Of a stretch of 45,957 nt of DNA, positions 1-7,320 are shown piece after piece. The position numbers and the translations under genes were made by a program. This DNA comes from JAAYCI01 sp964370165 (GTDB lineage: Bacteria; Bacillota; Clostridia; Oscillospirales; Ruminococcaceae). Where the stretch lies: the NCBI GenBank assembly GCA_964370165.1, contig CAYJIG010000010.1, positions 1 to 45,957 of the forward strand, written 5' to 3'. Position 1 is the stretch's first letter. Each line of letters opens with the position of its first letter. The notes beneath the pieces are model-generated. The model searched no databases and was not told the origin of the DNA. It saw only the letters and a list, made by a program, of their open reading frames with translations.

Positions 1-509
1 CAGGCGACTTTGCCACCATGGTAAAGCTTACAAGGACACTATCCATTATCCCCACTGTATTGGCGTTTGCATATATCAACATTCGTGTAAAACAAAAAGA
101 AGCCGCAAGCTATAGACAAACAATAAATGCTGTCAAAGAAAAAGGCGTAAAATATGAAGTTAGCCAGACAGATAAAATAAGCGAGCTTAGCGTCGAGGCC
201 TCTGCAACACCCAAAAAGGAAAAAGCAAGAGATAAAGTGAACTTTTTTTCCATATTTCCTTGGTTTATTTTAGGGTTTATTGCGCTGGCCATAGTGAATA
301 GTTTTGGTGTGATACCGCCAGAGGTATCCACCATAGCAAAAAATATCAGTAAGTTTTTGATGGTTGCTGCGCTTGCGGCAATCGGCCTGAACACAAACTT
401 TAAAGACATGAAAAGCTCGGGAATTGCGCCCATGCTACATGGTTTCATAATATCTGCACTTGTTGTTATTGTTGCCATAAGCGTAGAATGGTTTATGGGT
501 ATAGTTTAA
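1..509 (+). CDS. YeiH/UPF0324 family putative sulfate exporter, 3' part only
   Basis: This gene is cut by the left edge. The reading frame is open from base 3, so the ATG at 18 is internal. The segment reads like the C-terminal part of UPF0324 (YeiH) proteins: a TIVKLTR-like stretch (here ATMVKLTRTL), a hydrophilic loop of about 60 residues that is unusually long and charged, then helices with PWFILGF and the conserved end KFLMVAALAAIGLNTNFKDM. The family consists of integral membrane proteins of about 10 helices, annotated as putative sulfate exporters on weak experimental grounds. Translation stops at 507-509, and a strong palindromic terminator follows about 60 bases later, so this is the last gene of its transcript. 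The family call is fairly firm. The substrate is unknown. Confidence 0.8.
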   Translation, partial: GDFATMVKLTRTLSIIPTVLAFAYINIRVKQKEAASYRQTINAVKEKGVKYEVSQTDKISELSVEASATPKKEKARDKVNFFSIFPWFILGFIALAIVNSFGVIPPEVSTIAKNISKFLMVAALAAIGLNTNFKDMKSSGIAPMLHGFIISALVVIVAISVEWFMGIV

Positions 510-566
510 AAACAACATATAAGAGTACAATTTTAAAATATTGACAACAATTACCTTCCTCACCTC

Positions 567-610
567 ATAAAACTCCCGATAAATACCATGGTATTTATCG
601 GGAGTTTTAT
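567..610. terminator. Perfect 44-bp palindrome, bidirectional-type terminator
   Basis: Two 22-base arms match exactly, with the CCATGG centre forming the turn. The outer ends are AAAACTCCC and GGGAGTTTT, so transcripts of either strand end in a U-rich arm. It separates the YeiH-family gene from the kinase operon. Confidence 0.8.
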
Positions 611-630
611 ATGTTGAAGGCCAAAAACCA

Positions 631-659
631 TTGTTTAAATTGATTAAAAGATGTAAAAT
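631..659 (+). promoter_or_regulatory. Candidate sigma-A promoter for the kinase/regulator operon
   Basis: TTGTTT (631-636), a 17-base spacer and TAAAAT (654-659) lie just after the upstream terminator. The predicted start leaves a short leader that still includes the GAGGAG ribosome site at about 670-675. Confidence 0.5.
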
Positions 660-683
660 GAAGCAAGAGAGGAGTGACAAAAC

Positions 684-2687
684 ATGCACCCAAGGCGAAA
701 AAAAAGTAAACTAAACTATGTGCTGATAGCAGTTCTTTTGTTTGTAATTGCATTTAGTGTTGGTTTGTGGTATATGAGCATTATGCATGTGGGTAACTCT
801 TCTTTATATGTAGGAGATATTCATTCGCCAGATGGAACATGGGACTTAACACAGGAAAACTTTGAAGATAATATCATTGTCATAAATGGCGAATTGGAAT
901 ATATCGAAGGCAAGCTGGTGGAGCCACAAGACTTTGACAGCTACGGTGATAGCATCAAGATAGGCACGCCGGACCAATTGCCGGTGAATACCGTCAGGTT
1001 AACACTAAACATGCCGGATGACGAAATATATACAATAATGGCAAACAGCATTGATTTTGCCGAGAAGATATATATAAACGGAGAATGGCGCCAAGACATA
1101 GGCGTGGTAAGCACCACACAGGATAGCTCGGTCCCGGGATATGCTTATCTGACATTTGACGTGCGTCCGGTGAACGGCGTGATAGAAATTGTGCGTCAAA
1201 GTAATAATTTTGTGCACAGAGATAACGGGCACGGGGCACATTGGAAGATAGGCACGCCCAGCATTATGAAGCGTGAGCGAGCGTTTGATTTTGCAGTAGA
1301 CGGCATAATTGTAGGTATTTTCACCACGCTGGCCATTACGCATCTATTCTTCTTTTCAATGCTGCAAAAATACAAAATACATTTATATTTTACCGGGCTG
1401 ACGGTAGCCTGGGGCCTACGCATGAGCGTTATAAGTGTTAAAGTCCTAGGCACGTTGTTTTCATTTTTACCGTGGGAGTTTTTATTCCGCATTGAATATA
1501 TAAGCATGCCGATTGCCGCAATCATGATAATTTTAATTGTAGGCGAGTTTTTTGCGGGTATGTTGCCGAAATGGTATCAAAATATATTTATATCGTTTTT
1601 CATGATATATGCTTTGTGTTGTATATTTGTACCCACCATACCGCTCTCATACAGCGTTTTGATGTTTGAAGCCGTATATATTCTTGCGGCAATAATGCTT
1701 TTTGTGATGCTCATCATGAGAATGATAAAAATGAGAAAGAATAAGCAAATGAGGTTTGAGCATTATTTGTTTATTGCAAGCTACGCAGTAGTGGTTTTTG
1801 CCATTGTCAACGATGCGTTATATTATAATAATATCAGGTTAATAATGGGAAATCTCATACTGAATAATTTAGCAATGTTGATTTTTATCTTCACTCAAAC
1901 GGTGGCTTTGATTGCCGACACATCGAAAAAAATCATAGATGTTTATAATAAAGAGCATGAAATGCGCGCAGAGGCAGAGGCACTGAAACAAAGCACAAAA
2001 ATGAAAGAACAATTTTTGCGTAATTTGTCGCACGAGCTGCAAATACCAATAACAACAGTGTCGGGGTTTGCACAGCTGACAGACGAAATCTTAAAAGAAG
2101 ATGAAACACTAAACCGTGTGGCCATACAGGATAATATACGTATTATAGACGATGAGTCACGCAAATTGTCTCGTATGGTGGCGCAAATGCTGGACATATT
2201 TGCCATGGAAAACGGAACATTCAAGCTGCATATGACAAAAGTGAATATAAATTATCTGATACAAAAAATATACGATCTGCATTTTCCTATCATGAACGAC
2301 GGAAGTTATAACTTGAAACTTGACATACAGGAAAATTTACCGTTTGCATATGCAGATGAAGAAAGAACACTGCATGTTATTTTGAACTTGATTACAAACG
2401 CTGCAAAGCACAGCGGTAGCACAGAAATAAAAATATGTGCTGTGCATAAAGACGACTTTATTGAGATATCTGTGGTTGATACAGGCAAGGGCATTAGCGA
2501 GGAGCTTTCGGAAGAGTTGTTCAGTGAATATCCCTTGCATCGTTCCGAAAGCGGAAACGGACTGGGCCTATATATCGTGGCGCAAACAATAAAAGCGCAG
2601 GGCGGCACGGTAGAAATTGACAACAAAATAGACATAGGAACAAAGATAAAATTCACAATACCGGTATGGGAGACGGATAAAGAATGA
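684..2687 (+). CDS. Sensor histidine kinase with 7TM-DISM input module
   Basis: This is a 667-residue membrane sensor kinase that would phosphorylate the OmpR-type regulator encoded next. An N-terminal helix (about residues 10-32) is followed by an extracellular beta-rich domain (about 50-190) typical of 7TMR-DISM extracellular modules, then about seven helices (about 205-415) and a short coiled coil. The HisKA H-box has the phosphoacceptor His450 in SHELQIP. The ATPase domain shows an N-box (NLITNAAKHS), a G1 box (DTGKGIS) and a G2 box (GNGLGLYIV). The H-box has Gln where Lys or Arg is commoner. The ATG is preceded by GAGGAG. The last codon overlaps the regulator's ATG (ATGA), indicating translational coupling. 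DISM modules often bind carbohydrate-like ligands, but nothing here identifies the signal. Confidence 0.9.
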   Translation: MHPRRKKSKLNYVLIAVLLFVIAFSVGLWYMSIMHVGNSSLYVGDIHSPDGTWDLTQENFEDNIIVINGELEYIEGKLVEPQDFDSYGDSIKIGTPDQLPVNTVRLTLNMPDDEIYTIMANSIDFAEKIYINGEWRQDIGVVSTTQDSSVPGYAYLTFDVRPVNGVIEIVRQSNNFVHRDNGHGAHWKIGTPSIMKRERAFDFAVDGIIVGIFTTLAITHLFFFSMLQKYKIHLYFTGLTVAWGLRMSVISVKVLGTLFSFLPWEFLFRIEYISMPIAAIMIILIVGEFFAGMLPKWYQNIFISFFMIYALCCIFVPTIPLSYSVLMFEAVYILAAIMLFVMLIMRMIKMRKNKQMRFEHYLFIASYAVVVFAIVNDALYYNNIRLIMGNLILNNLAMLIFIFTQTVALIADTSKKIIDVYNKEHEMRAEAEALKQSTKMKEQFLRNLSHELQIPITTVSGFAQLTDEILKEDETLNRVAIQDNIRIIDDESRKLSRMVAQMLDIFAMENGTFKLHMTKVNINYLIQKIYDLHFPIMNDGSYNLKLDIQENLPFAYADEERTLHVILNLITNAAKHSGSTEIKICAVHKDDFIEISVVDTGKGISEELSEELFSEYPLHRSESGNGLGLYIVAQTIKAQGGTVEIDNKIDIGTKIKFTIPVWETDKE

Positions 2688-3361
2688 CAAATGGAAAAAT
2701 AGTGTTTATGCTGGAAGACGATGGAAATTTATTAAAATTAAACATCAGCGTGATGGAAAGAAGAGGGTACACGGTATATTGTGCCACAACGATATCAAAA
2801 GCCACAGAGGTTGTGAGCAAGCTATCGCATATTGATATTGCCATATTAGATATAGTGCTACCGGACGGAAACGGTCTTGACTTTGCAAGCCATATAAAAC
2901 ATAACTTTGCGTGTCCTGTGTTGATGCTGACAAGTAAAAGCACACACGAAGATATTGTGGAGGGCATGAGTGCAGACGTTGATATATATATGACAAAGCC
3001 GTATTTAATACCCGAGCTGGTAGCAAGAATAGAGGGTCTCATCAAAAAAAGCGAAAATATCAAAAACACAATATTGGCCATAGGGAAACTGCGATTTGAC
3101 ATAAACCTAAGGCAGGTTGCCCTTGACGGGGAGAACTTATCGCTTACACCTAAAGATTTCACGTTGCTTTTGTTTTTAGCACAACGCGAAAAAGAAATAG
3201 TTTCACAAGAAGTTATTTTTGAAAAAATATGGGAACTGCCTTTAGGTGATGATACAAGTGCTTTGAGAAGTGCGATAGCCCGCCTTAGAAAAAAGCTGGT
3301 AGGCAGCGGGTATACAGTGAATTCAATCCGTGGCCAAGGATATGTCTTCAAAAAAGAATAA
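2684..3361 (+). CDS. OmpR/PhoB-family response regulator
   Basis: This 225-residue DNA-binding regulator is the partner of the upstream kinase, with a 4-base ATGA overlap. The receiver domain (about 1-120) has the acidic pair EDD near the N-terminus, phosphoacceptor Asp56 in LDIVLPDG, and the switch Lys in MTKPY. The C-terminal winged-helix domain (about 130-225) has the family signatures LTPKDFTLLLFL, RSAIARLRKKL and the terminal IRGQGYVF. The gene ends only 3 bases from the stop of a convergent dehydrogenase gene, with no terminator visible between them, so the two transcripts should overlap. Its targets cannot be read from the sequence. The divergent region at 4373-4796 is one candidate. 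Confidence 0.93.
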   Translation: MTNGKIVFMLEDDGNLLKLNISVMERRGYTVYCATTISKATEVVSKLSHIDIAILDIVLPDGNGLDFASHIKHNFACPVLMLTSKSTHEDIVEGMSADVDIYMTKPYLIPELVARIEGLIKKSENIKNTILAIGKLRFDINLRQVALDGENLSLTPKDFTLLLFLAQREKEIVSQEVIFEKIWELPLGDDTSALRSAIARLRKKLVGSGYTVNSIRGQGYVFKKE

Positions 3362-3364
3362 AAA

Positions 3365-4372
3365 TCAAACGTCATCCCAATCTATTACAACCGTTAGATA
3401 ATTGTCTTTGTCATACATCAGCCCACGATATGCATCCATGATATCACAGGGCTTTATACGATGAGAGATAAACTTATCAACATCGATAACTTTGTCATTC
3501 AGCAGTTTTTCCAGATATTTTAGGCTGGTTTCCATGGATAGCTTCGAGCCCATTTCCTCGCTATAAGGATATCTGCGGTTGAACCCACCCACAACATTCA
3601 GCATTTTTGTATGTATCATATTAAATATCGGCGTGATATCGGTATTGTAAGACTCTCTGGGCGAGCCCAGCAAAATAACATTTGCATATTTTGCAGCAGA
3701 CGTAATGCATGCTTCTATACACTGCGACATTCCCGATGCATCCACCACAATATCAAACCCGTAATTATCTGTGAGCGCAAAAATAGTTTCCATTTGCTTG
3801 TCGGGTGCTGAATCAATCACGTTTGGTATTCCTGCCTCTTTTGCCTTTGCGCACCTATTTTTTGATATATCCACGGCATACACATCACAGCCCATATTTT
3901 TATACAAAAGCGATAAAATCAGGCCTAGGTTTCCCAAACCGAATATACCCACCTTATCGGTTATCTTCACGTCGATAGGAAGAATACCGTTCATTGCAAT
4001 CCAGCACATCATCAAAAAACAGCCTTCTTCGTCGGTGGTTTTATCGCTCAGCTGATACAAAACACCGCCATCGCTTCTTAGCTTGTTAAAATGATGCTGT
4101 GACGCATGAGGAGCACTGTACAGATACCGCTTATTCACCACGACATCTGTAACATCTTTGCCTGTTTCTAAAACTGTACCAACGGCGCAGTATCCCGGAA
4201 ATACGGGGTAAGTGGCGCCTTTTTTTAAGGCATAAACTCGCGACAGCTCTGTTCCGGGGCTTATCAAAGACTTGTGACATTTTATCACACATTCGTCGTC
4301 TAAGCATTTCTTTGGTAAAGTATCGGATACAATGCTAACATCTTCTTTACCGTTTATCACAATTTTTTTCAT
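3365..4372 (-). CDS. MDR-superfamily (zinc-alcohol-dehydrogenase-like) oxidoreductase
   Basis: This 335-residue medium-chain dehydrogenase has an N-terminal GroES-like domain (about 1-130) and a Rossmann domain with the dinucleotide motif GLGNLG (145-150). The stretch ISPGTELS (37-44) resembles the BchC / threonine-dehydrogenase-like branch. The canonical catalytic zinc segment GHE is replaced by FPGYCAVG (59-65), and the usual Cys ligand position is in SPGTE, so a classical zinc alcohol dehydrogenase is unlikely. Such proteins often oxidise or reduce sugars, polyols or glycan precursors; the substrate is unknown. The start is the only in-frame ATG before a TGA, yet no Shine-Dalgarno lies next to it. 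The nearest is across a hairpin (see 4380-4425). It is divergent from the sugar transferase gene. Confidence 0.8.
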   Translation of the reverse strand: MKKIVINGKEDVSIVSDTLPKKCLDDECVIKCHKSLISPGTELSRVYALKKGATYPVFPGYCAVGTVLETGKDVTDVVVNKRYLYSAPHASQHHFNKLRSDGGVLYQLSDKTTDEEGCFLMMCWIAMNGILPIDVKITDKVGIFGLGNLGLILSLLYKNMGCDVYAVDISKNRCAKAKEAGIPNVIDSAPDKQMETIFALTDNYGFDIVVDASGMSQCIEACITSAAKYANVILLGSPRESYNTDITPIFNMIHTKMLNVVGGFNRRYPYSEEMGSKLSMETSLKYLEKLLNDKVIDVDKFISHRIKPCDIMDAYRGLMYDKDNYLTVVIDWDDV

Positions 4373-4379
4373 GGCTTGG

Positions 4380-4415
4380 TTATATGATGAAAAGCAATTT
4401 GATAGCTTTTATCAT
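4380..4415 (-). CDS. Possible 11-codon leader peptide upstream of the dehydrogenase
   Basis: AAAGGAG (4419-4425, minus strand) is followed after 3 bases by an ATG that opens a tiny ORF, MIKAIKLLFII. It ends in TAA 7 bases before the dehydrogenase ATG. The SD-to-ATG spacing is short for efficient initiation, so the ORF may not be translated. The same bases form the hairpin 4382-4417. Either a leader peptide couples translation to the dehydrogenase, or the hairpin brings the SD close to its ATG. Confidence 0.3.
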   Translation of the reverse strand: MIKAIKLLFII

Positions 4416-4417
4416 AT
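4382..4417 (-). promoter_or_regulatory. Hairpin between Shine-Dalgarno and start codon of the dehydrogenase gene
   Basis: The arms 4382-4395 and 4405-4417 pair (ATATGAT...ATCATAT and AAAAGC...GCTTTT) with one bulged base and a 9-base loop. Folding the hairpin out leaves AAAGGAG about 10 bases from the ATG at 4372, a normal spacing, instead of 46. The structure is seen in the sequence. Its role is inference. Confidence 0.5.
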
Positions 4418-4464
4418 GCTCCTTTCGTGGTTAGATTGCCTACATTTGTAGTTTAGCACACTAC

Positions 4465-4483
4465 CGGTATAATTTGTATACCG
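4465..4483. promoter_or_regulatory. Operator-like inverted repeat CGGTATA-N5-TATACCG
   Basis: Perfect 7-base half-sites are separated by 5 bases, in the size range of sites bound by dimeric repressors. It overlaps a candidate minus-strand -10 (TATACA, 4475-4480) whose -35 would be TTATCA (4497-4502) across a 16-base spacer. A protein bound here could block dehydrogenase transcription. Confidence 0.4.
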
Positions 4484-4617
4484 CATTGATAACTTGTGAT
4501 AAATGTGCAAGAATACTGGTTTATTTCACAAATCAACACGCTAAAAAATAACCTAATGCGATAATTAAAAGTGTGATAAAAAATACGTGGTGATGTTAAG
4601 GTGCACATACATAATGG

Positions 4618-4646
4618 TTGATATTATTTGGAAAATATCATATAAT
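4618..4646 (+). promoter_or_regulatory. Sigma-A promoter for the sugar transferase operon
   Basis: TTGATA (4618-4623), an exact 17-base spacer and a consensus TATAAT (4641-4646). Predicted transcription starts about 145 bases before the coding start, leaving a long leader with a small hairpin. Confidence 0.7.
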
Positions 4647-4796
4647 TTATATACGTATGGTTATTTACATATTTGTATAAATTTCACAGCATCAATCTAC
4701 TAAGGTAGACTGGCTACATGATAAAAAGTGTGTGTTTGTGATGATGCACATACACAGCAAAACCATATTGATGGTGTTAAGAAAGGCTGATGCTTA

Positions 4797-6164
4797 ATGA
4801 TGGACAAAACGCAAAAAACTAAAAACAAATGGATATTTGTCGTAATTTGGTCCATTATTTCTATCATTCTTATCACGGCGATATATGCTTTTGTCTGGTA
4901 TAATTTTTATAAGGATACCATTTATTCTCCATATTACCAGCGAGGAAACTGGACAGTAGTTGCGATTTATACTTTTTTGACATATGTGTTCACCGTGTTT
5001 TTGCACGGATATAAAATAGGTGTTTCACGCATCATAGAGCTTGTATATGCGAACTGCGTTTCTATTTTTTTGGTAAATGTTTTCACATATGTGCAAATTT
5101 CGCTAATGAAGTTTGAGTTTTTCAGTCCTGCAATTTTAATTGCAATGTCATGTGCTCAGGTTATAGTTATGACGGTCTTTGTTTTTTGTGGGAACAGGCT
5201 ATTTTACAGTATATTTCCACCTAAAAAAATATTGGTGGTTAATAATACAGGCGAAACAAATAATTTGATATTGAAAATGAGTCTTCTCCATAAAAAGTAT
5301 AACATCATGGAAATTGTGAAATATGACGATATAGAAATACAAAAGCTGATAGAGAAGATAAATTTGTATGATGCTGTTTTGTTGCCGCAGACGGATAAAG
5401 ACTTGCAAGATATATTGTTGCCAATCTGCTATGAAAATAATAAAAACATATATTTTTATCCACTTGTAACAAATGTTATGCTGAGCTCAAGCGAGCAAAA
5501 ACCTATGTTTGACACGCCGGTGTTTCTTTGTAAAAATGAAGGCGTTTCAGGCGGAACATTATTTGTAAAGCGGCTTATGGATATTGTGCTTTCAATAGCC
5601 TTGTTAGTCCTTACATCACCTATAATGCTGATAACAGCACTGGCGATAAAGCTGCAAGACGGCGGACCTGCTGTGTTCAAGCAAGAACGATTGACAAAAA
5701 ACGGCGCCAAGTTTGATTTATATAAGTTTCGAAGCATGATTGTAGAGGCCGAGGCAGACGGCGTGGCAAGGCTGGCAAAGCAAAATGATGATAGAGTCAC
5801 GTCAGTAGGCAAGTTTATACGCAGAACAAGAATAGACGAGTTACCACAACTGGTAAATATACTAAAAGGCGATATAACTTTTGTGGGGCCAAGACCCGAG
5901 CGAGCAGAAATTGCAGCGGAATATGAAAAATCTTTTCCCGAATTTAGATATCGACTAAAAGTCAAAGCGGGGCTTACCGGGTATTCCCAAGTGGTAGGAC
6001 GATACAACACCACCCCAAGAGATAAACTACTGCTGGATTTATATTACATCAAGAAATGCTCCATATTGTTTGATCTTGAAATTTTACTAATGACGGCAAA
6101 AGTATTAATACTACCGGAAAGTACACAGGGAGTAACGGCAGTAACAGCATTAAATGAAGAGTAA
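4797..6164 (+). CDS. Undecaprenyl-phosphate sugar phosphotransferase (initiating glycosyltransferase)
   Basis: This 455-residue membrane enzyme would transfer a sugar-1-phosphate from a UDP-sugar to undecaprenyl phosphate, the first step in building a lipid-linked surface polysaccharide. Four to five helices (about 12-135) precede a soluble Rossmann-like region (about 143-245). The catalytic sugar transferase domain runs from about 255, with KRLMD (258-262), a membrane re-entrant segment, FKQER, DLYKFRSM, DELPQL (347-352) and VGPRPE (363-368). This matches the WbaP/exopolysaccharide polyprenyl glycosylphosphotransferase architecture. Two tandem ATGs (4797 and 4800) are possible. No glycosyltransferase follows it locally. 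The matching glycan cluster starts at about 32 kb, so it probably primes that pathway or another elsewhere. The sugar is not predictable. Confidence 0.9.
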   Translation: MMDKTQKTKNKWIFVVIWSIISIILITAIYAFVWYNFYKDTIYSPYYQRGNWTVVAIYTFLTYVFTVFLHGYKIGVSRIIELVYANCVSIFLVNVFTYVQISLMKFEFFSPAILIAMSCAQVIVMTVFVFCGNRLFYSIFPPKKILVVNNTGETNNLILKMSLLHKKYNIMEIVKYDDIEIQKLIEKINLYDAVLLPQTDKDLQDILLPICYENNKNIYFYPLVTNVMLSSSEQKPMFDTPVFLCKNEGVSGGTLFVKRLMDIVLSIALLVLTSPIMLITALAIKLQDGGPAVFKQERLTKNGAKFDLYKFRSMIVEAEADGVARLAKQNDDRVTSVGKFIRRTRIDELPQLVNILKGDITFVGPRPERAEIAAEYEKSFPEFRYRLKVKAGLTGYSQVVGRYNTTPRDKLLLDLYYIKKCSILFDLEILLMTAKVLILPESTQGVTAVTALNEE

Positions 6165-6204
6165 GTTTTTTTACTATACCATTATTTGATTGTGGAGGAC
6201 TTTT

Positions 6205-7305
6205 TTGGAAAGTTTATTACTACTATTTATATTGTTTGCAGCAATTCCTGTGATTTTGGGATCGGTTTTTTTGCGCCTGGATATTGCGGCCAAAGCCGAA
6301 AATAGTAAAAGTGGCATAATAAAAAATATGCTAAAAACAAAGCAAAGTTTTGAGTTTGAAGACGAGCCTGCCCTTGGCGTAGCTTGGGTGCTGGGCTTAT
6401 TTTCAGTATTCGGAATATATCAAATTGTATATTTGCCGTTTGTATTAACCACACAGGAGTTTATGCCTACATACTATTTGTGGCTTGCATTAATGCTGAT
6501 ACTCACGGCCATATCACTGCTAAAAAACTATTATTTTATTTATAAAATGGTTGTGAACTTTATAAGGCGCATTAAAAAAACTCCTGTCATACTTATTTTT
6601 GCGTTTTTGATAATAGGTATTCAGCTTTATTATACAGCTGCGTATGAACATATAGACCCGGACGCCACATACTATTTTCCTCAAGCAACGGAAGCGCTGG
6701 AGTCTAATACCATGTTTGTGTATGACCCACGAACCGGAATAGAAGCCACAAGTTTAAGTGTAAGATATGCTTTTTCCGGATACAATATTAGTGTTGCGGC
6801 GTTTTCATTATTTTTGGGTCAGCATCCGATGATGATATTTTGCACGATATTTCCTGTAGTTTTTGTACTCGCGGCATATGTTGTGTATGCGATGATAGGC
6901 GATAGGCTCTTTTTTGGTGATAGAGAAAAATCAGGATATTTTGTGCTGTTTTTATCAGTGATCAACTTGTTTGGATATTACACTGCATATAATACTTCGG
7001 CCTTTTTACTTCGGCGCGTATGGGAAGGAAAAGGAGTTTTAGGAGTTGTCCTTATACCACTGCTTTTTTGGTATATGATAAAAATATCAAAACGAAAAGA
7101 GAATTTGTCAGACTGGATAGGCATGTTTTGGCTTAATTTTTGTGCGTGTGCACTTTCGTCAATGGCGGTATATTTAACACTGGTGTTTTTATGGAGTTTT
7201 ACACTTGTTTTTTCGATAATACAAAAAAGCAAGCGGCTGATAATACCAACTATTGTGTGCACTATAATAAATTTTGTGATTTTTGCCGCATATATTTTTT
7301 ATTGA
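6205..7305 (+). CDS. Polytopic membrane protein, N-terminal half of a split DUF6077-like protein
   Basis: The ORF is open from TTG 6190, but the Shine-Dalgarno TGGAGGA (6193-6199) lies inside that extension and sits 5 bases before a second in-frame TTG at 6205, the likelier start (366 residues). The protein has about nine hydrophobic helices. The extracytoplasmic loop after about residue 145 (HIDPDATYYFP, then YDPRTGIEA) recalls GT-C-type polyisoprenyl-phosphate glycosyltransferases and, as far as I can recognise, DUF6077 proteins. It stops at TGA 7303-7305. The next ORF is in the same frame only 15 bases on and looks like the missing C-terminal half. Probable role: membrane glycosylation step linked to the sugar transferase upstream. 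Function unproven. Confidence 0.65.
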   Translation: MESLLLLFILFAAIPVILGSVFLRLDIAAKAENSKSGIIKNMLKTKQSFEFEDEPALGVAWVLGLFSVFGIYQIVYLPFVLTTQEFMPTYYLWLALMLILTAISLLKNYYFIYKMVVNFIRRIKKTPVILIFAFLIIGIQLYYTAAYEHIDPDATYYFPQATEALESNTMFVYDPRTGIEATSLSVRYAFSGYNISVAAFSLFLGQHPMMIFCTIFPVVFVLAAYVVYAMIGDRLFFGDREKSGYFVLFLSVINLFGYYTAYNTSAFLLRRVWEGKGVLGVVLIPLLFWYMIKISKRKENLSDWIGMFWLNFCACALSSMAVYLTLVFLWSFTLVFSIIQKSKRLIIPTIVCTIINFVIFAAYIFY

Positions 7306-7320
7306 TTTAAGGGGTTATAA

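Larger units (their letters stand above)
4373..4796. other. Divergent intergenic region, 424 bp
   Basis: This AT-rich control region lies between the minus-strand dehydrogenase and the plus-strand sugar transferase. It holds a hairpin leader on the dehydrogenase side, a 19-bp operator-like palindrome with a candidate minus-strand promoter (4475-4502), a near-consensus plus-strand promoter (4618-4646) with a 150-base leader, a small hairpin TCTAC-TAAG-GTAGA at about 4695-4708, and the 10-mer TGCACATACA twice (4602-4611 and 4745-4754), once on each side of the promoter. No gene is apparent. Confidence 0.7.

Noticed and set aside
2653..3375. 240-codon minus-strand ORF opposite the response regulator
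   Set aside because: It is antisense to a complete OmpR-family gene with all motifs, shows no family features itself, and is serine/phenylalanine-rich in the way reverse-strand shadows are.
5456..6013. 185-codon minus-strand ORF within the sugar transferase gene
   Set aside because: Lies opposite the catalytic domain and has no features of its own.
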